Below, in pieces: positions 51,853 through 60,747 of a DNA stretch of 64,000 nt. Location of the stretch: the NCBI RefSeq assembly GCF_011766325.1, contig NZ_BLLG01000015.1, positions 84,540 to 148,539 of the forward strand, read 5' to 3'. How positions within the stretch are numbered: position 1 is the first letter of the stretch; each line of letters begins with the position of its first letter. This DNA comes from Streptomyces pacificus. GTDB taxonomy: Bacteria > Actinomycetota > Actinomycetes > Streptomycetales > Streptomycetaceae. Under the pieces are notes generated by a model. That model saw only the letters and a program-made list of their open reading frames with translations. It did no database searches and was not told the DNA's origin. Made by a program: the position numbers and the translations under genes.

Positions 51853-53078
51853 CCCGCACGACCGACCCGACCGACCCGACCGACCCGACCGACCCGACCG
51901 ACCCGACGGGTGCGACGGGCGCGGCCGGTGTGGCCCGAGCGATCGTCGCGGCCGGCGCCACCGGCGCGGCCGAGAGGACGAAGGCCACCGGTGGGCCCGG
52001 TGGGCCCGGTGGGCCCGGCGCCCGGACGGCGCCCGGGACGGCCCCTGCCCCGGGCCGCCCCAAGATCCCCTACCCGCTGGTGCTGGCGCTGCTTGGCGCG
52101 CTCGTCGCGGTCTCGGCCACGTTCGGGATCGCGGCCGGATCCGTCACCGTCCCCGCCGACCAGGTCTGGGGCATCCTGCTGCACCGGGTGCATCCGGCGC
52201 TGGCCGACCCGGACTGGACACCGGTCCGCGAGACGATCGTCATCGATGTGCGGCTGCCCCGGGTACTGCTGGCCGGTGTCGTCGGAGCGGGCCTGGCGGT
52301 GTCCGGAATGGCCCTGCAGGCCCTGGTGCGCAATCCCCTGGCGGACCCGATGCTGCTCGGGATCTCGTCGGGGGCCTCGGTCGGCGCCGTGCTGGTCGTC
52401 GTCGGCAACCTCACCCTGTTCGGGGTGTTCTCCCTGCCGGTGGCCGCGTTCCTCGGCGCACTCGCAGCCCTGGTCGCCGTCTACTTCCTGGCCCGGTCCG
52501 GTGGGCGGATGACCTCCGTGCGGCTGGTGCTGGCGGGTGTGGCGACGGCGGAGGTGCTGTCCGCGCTGGCGAGCTTTCTGATCGTCACCTCCGACGACCC
52601 GCACAAGACGCAGTCGGCGCTGCGCTGGATGCTCGGCGGACTGGCCGGCACCACCTGGTCGGTGGTGTGGATTCCCGTCGGCGCCGTCCTTCTCGGCACG
52701 GCCGTCCTGCTCGGTGTGTGCCGTCCGCTCAACCTCCTGCTCGCGGGGGAGGAGGCCGCCGTGGCGCTCGGCCTGGACGTCCACCGGTTCCGCGCCGCGC
52801 TGTTCACACTGGTGGCACTCATGATCGGCACCATCGTGGCGGTCAGCGGCCAGATCGGCTTCGTCGGCCTGATCATGCCGCACGTCGTGCGGCTCGTCGT
52901 CGGCGCCGACCACCGCCGTGCGCTGCCCGCCGCCGCGCTGCTCGGCGCGGCCTTCCTGATCGCCGCCGACCTCGCCGCGCGCACCCTCGTGAGCCCGGAG
53001 GAGATTCCCGTGGGCATCCTCACCGCCCTGGTCGGCGGCCCCTTCTTCCTGTGGCTGATGAGACGGAGGCCGGTATGA
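51849..53078 (+). CDS. FecCD-family ABC permease (BtuC-like) with repetitive N-terminus
   Basis: A 409-aa permease with about nine to ten TM helices and FecCD motifs (RLPRVLLAGVVGAGLAVSG; GQIGFVGLIMPHVVRLVVG). The first ~70 residues are low-complexity: five DPT-type triplets and GGPGGPGGPG, encoded by 9-bp repeats (51855-51905). This cytoplasmic tail is unusual for the family. Overlaps both neighbours by ATGA. Confidence 0.92.
   Translation: MTRTTDPTDPTDPTDPTDPTGATGAAGVARAIVAAGATGAAERTKATGGPGGPGGPGARTAPGTAPAPGRPKIPYPLVLALLGALVAVSATFGIAAGSVTVPADQVWGILLHRVHPALADPDWTPVRETIVIDVRLPRVLLAGVVGAGLAVSGMALQALVRNPLADPMLLGISSGASVGAVLVVVGNLTLFGVFSLPVAAFLGALAALVAVYFLARSGGRMTSVRLVLAGVATAEVLSALASFLIVTSDDPHKTQSALRWMLGGLAGTTWSVVWIPVGAVLLGTAVLLGVCRPLNLLLAGEEAAVALGLDVHRFRAALFTLVALMIGTIVAVSGQIGFVGLIMPHVVRLVVGADHRRALPAAALLGAAFLIAADLAARTLVSPEEIPVGILTALVGGPFFLWLMRRRPV
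51855..51905. repeat. GACCGACCC tandem repeat in the permease gene
   Basis: A 9-bp unit encoding a TDP/DPT triplet is repeated about five times in frame at the start of the FecCD permease gene. Confidence 0.9.
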
Positions 53079-53908
53079 CACAGACCACCGCGGCTGCGGC
53101 CGTGCTCGCCGCGGCGGCGCCCGGCACGCTGGCCGTCGAGGAGGTCTCGGTCGACGTGGACGGACGGACGCTGGTGGAGCGGGCGTCGCTGCGGGCGGCC
53201 CCCGGCGAGGTGGTGGGGCTGGTCGGCCCCAACGGCGCGGGGAAGTCCACCCTGCTGCGTACGGTCTACCGGGCTCTGCGCCCCACCTCGGGACGGGTGC
53301 TGGTGGACGGTGAGGACGTGCGGCGGATGTCCGGGAAGAGCCTGGCACGCCTGCTGGCGGCCGTCCTCCAGGAGTCCGCCGGGGACTTCGGGCTCTCGGC
53401 GTACGACGTCGTGGCCATGGGCCGTACCCCGCACAAGCGGCCCTTCGATGGGGACGACGCCGACGACCGCGCCGTCATCACGGCCGCGCTGGACGCACTC
53501 GGCGCCGCAGGACTCGCCCACGCCCCCTTCGGGGGGCTGTCGGGTGGGGAGAAGCAGCGGGTGCTCATCGCCCGTGCGCTCGCCCAGTGCGCGGGAACGA
53601 TGGTGCTGGACGAGCCGACCAACCACCTCGACCTGCGCCACCAGCTCGACACCCTGCGCCTGCTCCGCCGACTCGGTGTGACGGCCGTCGTCGCGCTCCA
53701 CGACCTCAACCTGGCGGCCGCGTTCTGCGACCGGATCTGCGTGATGGACGGCGGCCGTGTGGTGACCACCGGATCCCCCGCCGATGTCCTCACGGCCGAA
53801 CTGCTGGCCGACGTCTACCGCGTCGACGCCGAGGTGACCGCGCACCCCGGGACCGGGGTGCCGCACATCACCCTGCTGACCGGAGACGGTCCACTGCGGA
53901 GGGGGTGA
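53075..53908 (+). CDS. ABC ATPase of the cobalamin/iron-chelate importer (BtuD/FecE-like)
   Basis: A 277-aa ATPase with Walker A GPNGAGKST, Q-loop VLQESAGDFG, signature LSGGEKQR, Walker B TMVLDEPTN and switch ALHDLNLA. It completes the BtuFCD-like importer. Its start overlaps the permease stop by ATGA. Confidence 0.94.
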   Translation: MTQTTAAAAVLAAAAPGTLAVEEVSVDVDGRTLVERASLRAAPGEVVGLVGPNGAGKSTLLRTVYRALRPTSGRVLVDGEDVRRMSGKSLARLLAAVLQESAGDFGLSAYDVVAMGRTPHKRPFDGDDADDRAVITAALDALGAAGLAHAPFGGLSGGEKQRVLIARALAQCAGTMVLDEPTNHLDLRHQLDTLRLLRRLGVTAVVALHDLNLAAAFCDRICVMDGGRVVTTGSPADVLTAELLADVYRVDAEVTAHPGTGVPHITLLTGDGPLRRG

Positions 53909-54034
53909 TCCGGCGACCCTCCCATCCGGAGAGGAACTCGTCGCGGCGCTGCGCCGTGATGTGATGCGTCTCACCGTCGACGGAAGGCGGGGAGGCTTCC
54001 CCGCCATGCCGAGTGGCATGCACCGGTCATGATC

Positions 54035-54148
<114 letters not shown>

Positions 54149-54577
54149 CCGGAGCCGGAACCGGGTCGGTCACGAGGCCGGGACGGGAACCGCGTCGGAA
54201 CCGTGACCGGTACAGGCAACGCGTCGGAACCGGATCGGAAGCGGTCGACGGGTACCGGCGGAAGCGGCCCGGATGGTCTCGTGGACCGCGGTGAGGCCGG
54301 GCGCAGTGGCGCGTGGCCCGGATGGCGGGAGCCCGTGATGGGGGAACTGGGGGAGATGCGGAGCAGCCGGCCGTCCCGGGCGAGGCGTCCGCGCCTGGGC
54401 CCGGCCTCACCTTCGCCGTCGGCCCCCGGTGCTGGGGCCGAACTGCCGTCGGACAGAGGCGCCCACGCCGGTCCCCCGCTGGTCCGTGGTGCCACGGCCG
54501 GTCCACCGTCAGGTCACGGCACCACCGGAGCCACCACGGAACTCCCCTCCGTGCCCCGCAGGGGAGCCGTACACCCC

Positions 54578-55990
54578 TCAGTCCGTCGCGCGCAGGCCGA
54601 GTACGAGTTCCTGGAAGCGCTGCTCCACCGACGCCAGGTCGGTCTGGGCCAGTTCCTGGGGCCGGATCACGACGCGGAGTTCGGGGGTGAGAGCGGGGTG
54701 GCGGTGGCAGGCTTCGATGAAGGAATCCACGATGAGGGCGACCAGCTGGCCCCGATCCAGATTCGTGACACGGGCCAGTCCGGAACCGATCAGCGGTATG
54801 GCGACCGGCTTGAACAGGCCGTGCACGGCCACCGAGGCCCAGAGATTCTCCAGCCCCAGGCGCAGGTCACGGTCGCTCGATCTGGCCACCAGATCGTTGC
54901 CGAGCTGCGAATAGGCGATGGCGAACACCCGGCGGCCGTCGATCGGCACCGCTACCGTGGTGCCGAGCGGATAGCGCACCCGTCGGCCCAGCGGTTTGGA
55001 CCGGACGCTCTCGGTGCCCACGACCTTCATACCGCGCAGCCCCGTCCGCAGCTTGTCGTCCAGCTGGCGGCGCCGTCCGGCGAACAGCCGGTCGACGAGC
55101 TGGCTCTGCACGCTCTCACGGCTGATCACGAGGTCTTCGGCGGTCTCGGTGTCGAAGGTGTCGGAGAATCCGACCACCAGATTGCAGTCCTCCTGGTCGA
55201 ACAGATCGCCGCGCAGCAGCACCACATCGGTCCGCTGATCGGGCATCGGCACCCGGTGCCGCAGGAGTTCCGCTCCATGGCGGGCGCGGAGCTGGGCGCG
55301 GAGCCCGTCGAGGGATCGAGCGGCCTCGGCGTCCTCGGGATGGTCGTACGCGATCCGCTCGGCCACCGGCAGCGCGAGCTCGGGACGCCCGAGCGCAACC
55401 TGCGCGTTCACCAGCTCACGCCGAGCCGATTCCTGAAGCCCCATCAGGCGCGAGACGAGGGGCACCGCGAAGCCCTCGCCGTTGACCTCGGCCAGTGGCC
55501 GGCCGCGTACCATGGACAGGGCCTCCGCCAGCCGGTGCGCCGCGGTCGCCGGTGGCGCGAGCAGGGCGTGGCTGACGATCGCGGTGAACCGCGCGCTGTC
55601 CAGTTCCTCGGGTCGCAGCACCAGACGGTAGGCGGTCTCCGGTCCTTGCACGGTGACCAGCTGTTCGGTGCGCAGGATGCTCGCACCGGCGCTGTCCTGG
55701 CCGGGCGCCAGGGCCCGCCGCAGCTCCAGGACCCGCTTCTGGACCTCGTTGCGGTTGCGCTGGTCGAGATGGCGGGGTTCGTCCGCGAGCCCCCATACGT
55801 CGCGGCGCAGCTGCCGCACCGGTACCGCCTCGCCCTCGGCCGCCACCAGGCGGACCAGCAGCCGTACGGTCAGCGGCGTCAACCGCACCGGAGTTCCGTC
55901 GACTTCGAGCTGGACCGAGCCCAGGACCCTTACTCGGACACGTGCTTCCGCACCGGCCATCCCCGTCGCCCCCCGGTGGTTGTGCGTCAC
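54578..55990 (-). CDS. SARP/BTAD-type DNA-binding module fused to a ThsA-type macro-like domain
   Basis: A 470-aa protein. Residues ~15-130 form an OmpR/SARP-like winged helix (VRVRVLGSVQLEVDGTPVRL; QLRRDVWGL; NEVQKRVLELRRAL). Residues ~130-230 are the helical BTAD region. Residues ~255-465 are a macro-like domain: GDLFDQEDCNLVVGFSDTFD, VFAIAYSQLGNDLVA, AIPLIGSGLARVTNLDR. The same domain is encoded by the divergent gene at 56352. The family is, as I recall, the macro domain of type II Thoeris ThsA (formerly DUF6430). The fusion suggests a transcription factor that senses an ADP-ribose-derived signal. Confidence 0.82.
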   Translation of the reverse strand: MTHNHRGATGMAGAEARVRVRVLGSVQLEVDGTPVRLTPLTVRLLVRLVAAEGEAVPVRQLRRDVWGLADEPRHLDQRNRNEVQKRVLELRRALAPGQDSAGASILRTEQLVTVQGPETAYRLVLRPEELDSARFTAIVSHALLAPPATAAHRLAEALSMVRGRPLAEVNGEGFAVPLVSRLMGLQESARRELVNAQVALGRPELALPVAERIAYDHPEDAEAARSLDGLRAQLRARHGAELLRHRVPMPDQRTDVVLLRGDLFDQEDCNLVVGFSDTFDTETAEDLVISRESVQSQLVDRLFAGRRRQLDDKLRTGLRGMKVVGTESVRSKPLGRRVRYPLGTTVAVPIDGRRVFAIAYSQLGNDLVARSSDRDLRLGLENLWASVAVHGLFKPVAIPLIGSGLARVTNLDRGQLVALIVDSFIEACHRHPALTPELRVVIRPQELAQTDLASVEQRFQELVLGLRATD

Positions 55991-56351
55991 TCTGCGTCAG
56001 GCATTGGTGACCGGAAGATTACCATCAGGTCGTGGGGTAACCGTGAGTTCGGGTGATTCCGGCCGTCCGGATGCGAGGGACCCGATAGGATCCCCCGATC
56101 CCTCCCGGCAGGGCCCTGTCCCGGGCCCCGTCCCGCGCCCCCGGTTTCGTCCGCGACGGCGGGTGACTCGCCCCCGCCCCCACCGCCGCCCGCGCCTCCC
56201 CTTTCCCCTCCGCCTTCCCCTCCGCTTCCCCTTCCGCCTCCCCTTCCTTTCGTGCCTCCCTTCCCGTCTGCGCTTCCGCTTCCCTCTCCGCCTTCGCCCC
56301 CATCTGCCCCGCGGGACGCGGCGCGCCCGCCAGGTCTTCGTACGCGACACG
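55991..56351. promoter_or_regulatory. Divergent promoter region with polypyrimidine tract
   Basis: The 361 bp between the divergent macro-domain genes contain a ~135-bp nearly pure pyrimidine run (about 56163-56298) built from CTTCCCCT/CCGCCTTCC-like units. AT-richer DNA near 56000-56040 is a likely promoter area for the minus-strand gene. Confidence 0.5.
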
Positions 56352-57161
56352 ATGGTGGCGTTCGGCGGACTGTCCGCCGTGCTGCAGGTCGTCGGTCCGT
56401 TCGTACCGCACATCGGTTCCGGTGTGGCCGTCGGGCTGTCGGTGGGGGCGTGCCTGGGCTGGGGGCTGCTGCGGGCGCGACCGGCAGCCCGGGTGCAGCA
56501 GGAGTTCCGGCGGCCCGACATGTCGGTGGTCGTCGAGGCGGGTGACCTGCTCGACCAGTCGGCCCACCTGGTCATAGGGTTCTGCGACACCTTCGACACC
56601 CTCTCGGCGGGCGGCCGCGTCATCCACGGCGACAGTCTGCAAGCCCAGCTGCTGGACCGCGGATACGGCGGCGACGTGCACCGGCTGGACGCGGAGTTGA
56701 GCGCGGCACTGGCGTCGGCGGAACCCGTGGCGCGCGAGGCCCGGGCGGACAAGCCACTCGGCAAACTCGACCGCTATCCGATCGGAACCGTTGCCGTACT
56801 CGGCACTCGACCGCGGCTGGTCTTCGGTGTGGCCTACAGCAGGATCGGCAACGACTATGTGGCCGCCTCCTGTGTGGAGGATCTGTGGCGGGGCCTCGGC
56901 GGACTGTGGGACGCCTTGCGCGCGCACGCCCAACTGGACAGCGTTGCCATGCCGTTGACCGGCTCCGGCCTGGCGCGTCTCGGCCACCTCGACCGGGACA
57001 GCCTCCTGCGGCTGATCCTGATGTCGTTCGTGGCCCGGTCCCGGGAGCGCGCGATCTGCCGCGAACTGCGCCTGGTGATACGCCCTGAGCAACTGGCGGG
57101 CGTCGACATGCGCGAGTTGGCCGCGTTCCTGGACGCCCTGGCCTCGGAGCCGGGCCGGTAG
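56352..57161 (+). CDS. thsA-like: Type II Thoeris ThsA-like protein: two TM helices plus macro-like domain
   Basis: A 269-aa protein. Two hydrophobic helices (VAFGGLSAVLQVVGPFVP and VAVGLSVGACLGWGLL) are followed by a macro-like domain with GDLLDQSAHLVIGFCDTFDT, VFGVAYSRIGNDYVA and AMPLTGSGLARLGHLDR. Two TM helices plus this domain is the layout of type II Thoeris ThsA, in which binding of a TIR-made ADP-ribose conjugate triggers membrane damage. ATG 56352 is the first standard start in a believable sequence; the open frame upstream is the polypyrimidine tract. Confidence 0.8.
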   Translation: MVAFGGLSAVLQVVGPFVPHIGSGVAVGLSVGACLGWGLLRARPAARVQQEFRRPDMSVVVEAGDLLDQSAHLVIGFCDTFDTLSAGGRVIHGDSLQAQLLDRGYGGDVHRLDAELSAALASAEPVAREARADKPLGKLDRYPIGTVAVLGTRPRLVFGVAYSRIGNDYVAASCVEDLWRGLGGLWDALRAHAQLDSVAMPLTGSGLARLGHLDRDSLLRLILMSFVARSRERAICRELRLVIRPEQLAGVDMRELAAFLDALASEPGR

Positions 57162-57253
57162 CGCGGGAGTGGTCCCGGCGCCGTGAGCGCCCCCGTCGGC
57201 GGCTTTCGTGGACAAGGTGCGGCAGACCTCCGTCGGCAGACCTGTGGGCGGAC

Positions 57254-57294
57254 GCGGGCAGGGGGCGGAACCCGGCGCTCCGCCCCCTGCCCGC
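57254..57294. terminator. Bidirectional hairpin terminator
   Basis: A perfect 16-bp stem (GCGGGCAGGGGGCGGA with its exact complement) and 9-nt loop lies between the convergent ThsA-like and TIR-like genes. Confidence 0.8.
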
Positions 57295-57300
57295 CGCCCC

Positions 57301-58008
57301 TCAGGCCAGTCGGTGGTACGCCGCCAGGCGCGTGAAGTACGAGATGTCCCGCCAGTCGGGCCGGGTGTCGTCGAGATCGCAGTGGGCCCCCTTGAGCCGT
57401 TCGACGATCTTCGAGACGGCGGCCTCTGAGCCGTCGAAATGGACCACGTTGCGGCCCGCGAGGTCCGAGGCGGGCCGTACCTGGCCTACCTGCACGATGA
57501 TCGTCCGCTCCGGGTAGGCCATCAGCGCCATACCGAGTTCGATCAGGACGTTCTGACGCGGCTGCCCGGTCAACCGCACCTCGTGGGGCTGCTCGTTGAA
57601 CCCCATCAGGTGCGGATGGAGCATGGCGACGTCGTCCGGTGTGAGCAGGACCAACGCGGCCTGGGCCTGCGACAGCGCCTTCTCGACGACCTCGCCGAGG
57701 AACGGAGCGGTTCCCCCGGCGCCTCGGACCAGTCGCTCCCACTCCAAGGGGCGCAGGTCGAGCCGGCGCAGCAGCCCGAACATCGCCGTGCGGACCTCCT
57801 CGTCGCGGCCGTGCACGACGAAGACGCTGCGGCTGCGGCCGTGGTCCGCCTGCGCCTGCGCCTGCGCCTGCGCCGCGCGCGCCGCCTCCTGCCCGCCGGC
57901 CGGCTGCTGCTGCTGCTGTGGGGTGTTGTGGACGTTGTATCCGATATTGCTGTTCGTGCCGCCGAAGAAGTTCTGGTTGTTCTCGCCGGTGGTGTAGCCC
58001 TGGCTCAT
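57301..58008 (-). CDS. TIR-like nucleotide-binding protein (CAP12/PF10137 type) with N-terminal QNFFGGTNSNI tag
   Basis: A 235-aa protein. Residues 11-25 carry the tag NQNFFGGTNSNIGYN. A poly-Gln and AQAQAQAQ linker follows. The TIR-like domain starts at SVFVVHGRDEEVRTAMFGLL and includes FLGEVVEKALSQAQAALVLL and NVLIELGMALMAYPERTIIV, with the presumed catalytic Glu in IELGM. This domain class occurs in defence effectors that cleave NAD. ATG 58008 has a CAGGAAG site; ATG 58029 overlaps the upstream stop. It could make the signal sensed by the macro-like proteins next door or be an NAD-depleting effector. Confidence 0.85.
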   Translation of the reverse strand: MSQGYTTGENNQNFFGGTNSNIGYNVHNTPQQQQQPAGGQEAARAAQAQAQAQADHGRSRSVFVVHGRDEEVRTAMFGLLRRLDLRPLEWERLVRGAGGTAPFLGEVVEKALSQAQAALVLLTPDDVAMLHPHLMGFNEQPHEVRLTGQPRQNVLIELGMALMAYPERTIIVQVGQVRPASDLAGRNVVHFDGSEAAVSKIVERLKGAHCDLDDTRPDWRDISYFTRLAAYHRLA

Positions 58009-58025
58009 GTTCGACTTCCTGTTCC

Positions 58026-59621
58026 TCATGATGAACGCGGTTGGGGGGGTTGGTAGTTGTGCGCGATGTTGCTGTTGGTGCCGCCGAAGAAGTTCTGGCT
58101 GTTGTCGCCCAGCAGGATGTTGGTCTGCGCCCGGTCGTGCTCGGCGAGGTCCACGTCGTGCTCGTCGAGGAACGCACGGATGTTCTCGAGCAGCCGGCGC
58201 TCCACGATCTCCGTGTACTTGGTCGCGTCCGTGTGCTGGAAGAAGTGGTGGTAGGTCTCGCTGGTGGCCAGTTCCCTGACACTGGCCACGGCCCCGCAGT
58301 TGCGCCACGGGCTGATGTAGCGGCCGAGCCCGAACTCGCTGGTGTCCGCGTGCTCGTCGCCGAGCAGCCGCTCGGCCATCACCCTTCGGGCCCTTCTGGC
58401 CTGCCACGGCTGGATCCACGGGACGGCCCACGTCGGCAGGAAGCGCACAGGGATCAGCCACAGCGGCCAGACCGCCAGAGCGACGCACCAGCGCACCATG
58501 GCCGTCAGCATGTCCCACGCCACCCGTAGCGCCAGCCGCCCGTCGATGGCGCTGGGCAGCTGGTCGACGAGGTGGAAGTCCTTGACGAGCGGGCCGAGCA
58601 CATAGGTGTGGAACTCGGTGTGCAGGGTGTTGCCCCTGATGTCGAACCCGACGAACATCGAGGTCACCAGCTCCTCGTCCCACGACCCGACGCGTACGCA
58701 CAGGTACTCGCGGGCGGCGTCGTAGTCCTCGCGCCAGTGGATGCCGGGCAGGGCGTCCACGCCGGGCAGTTCGGACCAGCCGGGGCCTTGGGTGCGGTCA
58801 TTGGTGCGGATCGCCGTGGAGTAGCGGCGCTGCTCCACCGTCAGCCCGTCGATCCGCTCGTCGGGGCGCGCCTCGTCGCGGAGATCGGCGTTCATCCGGG
58901 CGGCGATCTGGCGGGTGATGTCGTCGACGGTGAACGGGACGACCTGCCTGCGCTCGATGGTGTCGAGGTCGGGAGGCATGCCGTTCTCACTCTTGCGCGC
59001 CATCAACCGGGTCCTCGGCGCGCCCAGCAGCAACTGCGCGTAGGACCAGTCGTGCACCTGCAGGCCCGCCCCGACGAAGGGCCGGTAGCCGCCGTAGAAG
59101 ACCATGCCGCTGCGGCCGGCCTGCTCGTGGTCGATCTTGTGGGCGAGTCCGGCGGTCAGCCGCACATGCGACGGACACGCCCCGTCGAAGCCGCCGTCCG
59201 GCCCGTTCTCCCGCAGCCGGGTCATGAGGATGTGCAGGGTCACGATCCTGCGCAGATAGGCCGCCGCCCACGGCAACCAGATCAGCACCAGGAAGCCGAG
59301 GGACCCGGTGAGCACCCCGCTGGTCGTCAGCAGCCAGACCACGGCCGCCGAGACGCCCGCCGTTGCCCACTGGATCCTCTGCAGCCTGCGCGCGGCGAGG
59401 GCGTGGGCAAGGACCGACACGGCGTCGTAGCCGAAGGAGGGCGCCACGACCCGGACATGACCGTCCAGGAGTTCCCGGATGACCGCCTTCCGGTAGCCGG
59501 GATCGAGGTAGGCGCCCGCTGACAGCAGCCGGGTGGCTCTGGTGCGCGCGTACTCGCGGTGTACCGGCGGCCGCTGCGGCGGCGTGCCGGGGGGTGGGGG
59601 GGACAACTCTTCTGTGGCCAT
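58026..59621 (-). CDS. Membrane protein with C-terminal QNFFGGTNSNI tag, partner of the TIR-like protein
   Basis: A 531-aa protein with two adjacent TM helices near residues 80-125 (IQWATAGVSAAVVWLLTTSG; LGFLVLIWLPWAAAYL), a large soluble domain, and one or two further hydrophobic segments near 385-425. I do not recognise the soluble part. Residues 509-522 are QNFFGGTNSNIAHN, matching the tag at the start of the TIR-like protein. The gene order and shared tag suggest the two proteins meet through this segment. Starts 55 bp after the upstream gene of the same operon. Confidence 0.8.
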   Translation of the reverse strand: MATEELSPPPPGTPPQRPPVHREYARTRATRLLSAGAYLDPGYRKAVIRELLDGHVRVVAPSFGYDAVSVLAHALAARRLQRIQWATAGVSAAVVWLLTTSGVLTGSLGFLVLIWLPWAAAYLRRIVTLHILMTRLRENGPDGGFDGACPSHVRLTAGLAHKIDHEQAGRSGMVFYGGYRPFVGAGLQVHDWSYAQLLLGAPRTRLMARKSENGMPPDLDTIERRQVVPFTVDDITRQIAARMNADLRDEARPDERIDGLTVEQRRYSTAIRTNDRTQGPGWSELPGVDALPGIHWREDYDAAREYLCVRVGSWDEELVTSMFVGFDIRGNTLHTEFHTYVLGPLVKDFHLVDQLPSAIDGRLALRVAWDMLTAMVRWCVALAVWPLWLIPVRFLPTWAVPWIQPWQARRARRVMAERLLGDEHADTSEFGLGRYISPWRNCGAVASVRELATSETYHHFFQHTDATKYTEIVERRLLENIRAFLDEHDVDLAEHDRAQTNILLGDNSQNFFGGTNSNIAHNYQPPQPRSS

Positions 59622-59676
59622 GGTGGTTCCCGCTCCGCTCAGGTGGGCGCACCGCTCCGGGCACGCAGGGTGGGTG

Positions 59677-60459
59677 TCAGTCGGTCCGGGTCGCCGTGCC
59701 GCTGCTGATCACACCGCCGCGGACGGTGTAGAGGGCGTTGTACGAGCGGGTGCTGCCGTCGGACTGGAGGGCCTCGATGGTCAGCCGCACCCTGGTGCCC
59801 TGCACGTACCTGATCTCGATGGCGTTCCGCTCGGTGTCGGCGTAGCCCGAGACGAAGCGGTCGTATCCGGACTCCAGATTGCTGCCGCCGAGAGCCCAGG
59901 CCGTCCGGTAGTCGCGCTTGTTGATCGCTTCGAAGTAGGCGGTGACGACATCGCCGGGGCCCCTGGTCGCGTTCGCGGCGCCCGGAGTGCCCGGTGCGGT
60001 GCCCGTCGGGTCGGCGTAGCCGTCGTCGCGGTAGCTGCCGGTCGTGGTGGCCTCGGGGGTGGGCGGGGCGTCCGGTGTGTCGGTGCCGCCGTACCGCCAT
60101 GCGGGGCCCGTCGTCGGGGGGGTGCGGGTCGGGTGGTCGGATGTGCGTGCACGGTCCGAGCCGAAGGAGTCCGAACCGAAGACGCCGGATCCCGACCTCC
60201 CCGACGACCCCGACGACCCCGACGATGCTGACGACCCCGACGAGCCGGGGGAGGCGGACGAGGTGGAGCCCTCGGCCAGGCTGCCCGTCAGGGTCGTCAT
60301 CAGGGCGAGCAGCAGTGGTGCGGCGGTGACCGCGAGTCCCCAGGTACGGCTGGGACCGCTCGGAGGAATCAGCCCCGGGGCGCGGTAGGAAGGCGGCGGA
60401 CGGTGGGTGGCCGGCGGCTCGGGATGCTTCGCGTACGGTGGCAGCCCTGGGTCGGTCAT
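59677..60459 (-). CDS. Single-TM protein with Ser/Gly linker and NTF2-like extracytoplasmic domain
   Basis: A 260-aa protein. A Pro-rich cytoplasmic start and one TM helix (LAVTAAPLLLALMTTLTG, residues ~43-60) precede a Ser/Gly-rich linker to residue ~150. The C-terminal ~95 residues (GPGDVVTAYFEAINKRDYRTAWALGG) resemble NTF2-like domains of actinobacterial envelope proteins. It is first in the minus-strand operon with the tagged membrane protein and the TIR-like protein. Role unknown; possibly an envelope sensor. Confidence 0.75.
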   Translation of the reverse strand: MTDPGLPPYAKHPEPPATHRPPPSYRAPGLIPPSGPSRTWGLAVTAAPLLLALMTTLTGSLAEGSTSSASPGSSGSSASSGSSGSSGRSGSGVFGSDSFGSDRARTSDHPTRTPPTTGPAWRYGGTDTPDAPPTPEATTTGSYRDDGYADPTGTAPGTPGAANATRGPGDVVTAYFEAINKRDYRTAWALGGSNLESGYDRFVSGYADTERNAIEIRYVQGTRVRLTIEALQSDGSTRSYNALYTVRGGVISSGTATRTD

Positions 60460-60747
60460 GGGGTTCTCCAGAGGTCACGGCAGTGCGGCGCACCCGCCCC
60501 GAAGGCCTCACGGGGTCCGTGCCGTACGTGTGTACGCGACGGGCCCGCCGCGGGGGCGACGATGGACGGCGGCGCGCGGAATAGCGGTTGACGCATCCGA
60601 TGCGACCAGCGCCGCCGCTTCCGTGCCCAGAACCGATCTGCTTCCGATCCGCTTCCGGACCGCCCCGGAGCGCTTCGGAGCGCTTCGGAGGGCTTCGAAC
60701 CTGCCCGGCCCGCCCCGAAGTGCCCCGGAGCGCCCCGGCCCGGCCTG
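60460..60747. other. Gap upstream of the operon, with short repeats
   Basis: No gene is seen. GGAGCGCTTC-type units repeat three to four times near 60666-60700 and CCGGAGCGCCCCGG near 60731. It must contain the promoter of the minus-strand operon. Confidence 0.4.

Noticed and set aside
57595..58580. Plus-strand open frames opposite the TIR-like and membrane genes
   Set aside because: Antisense shadows with no motif; the minus strand has the TIR-like domain, the tag and coupled starts.
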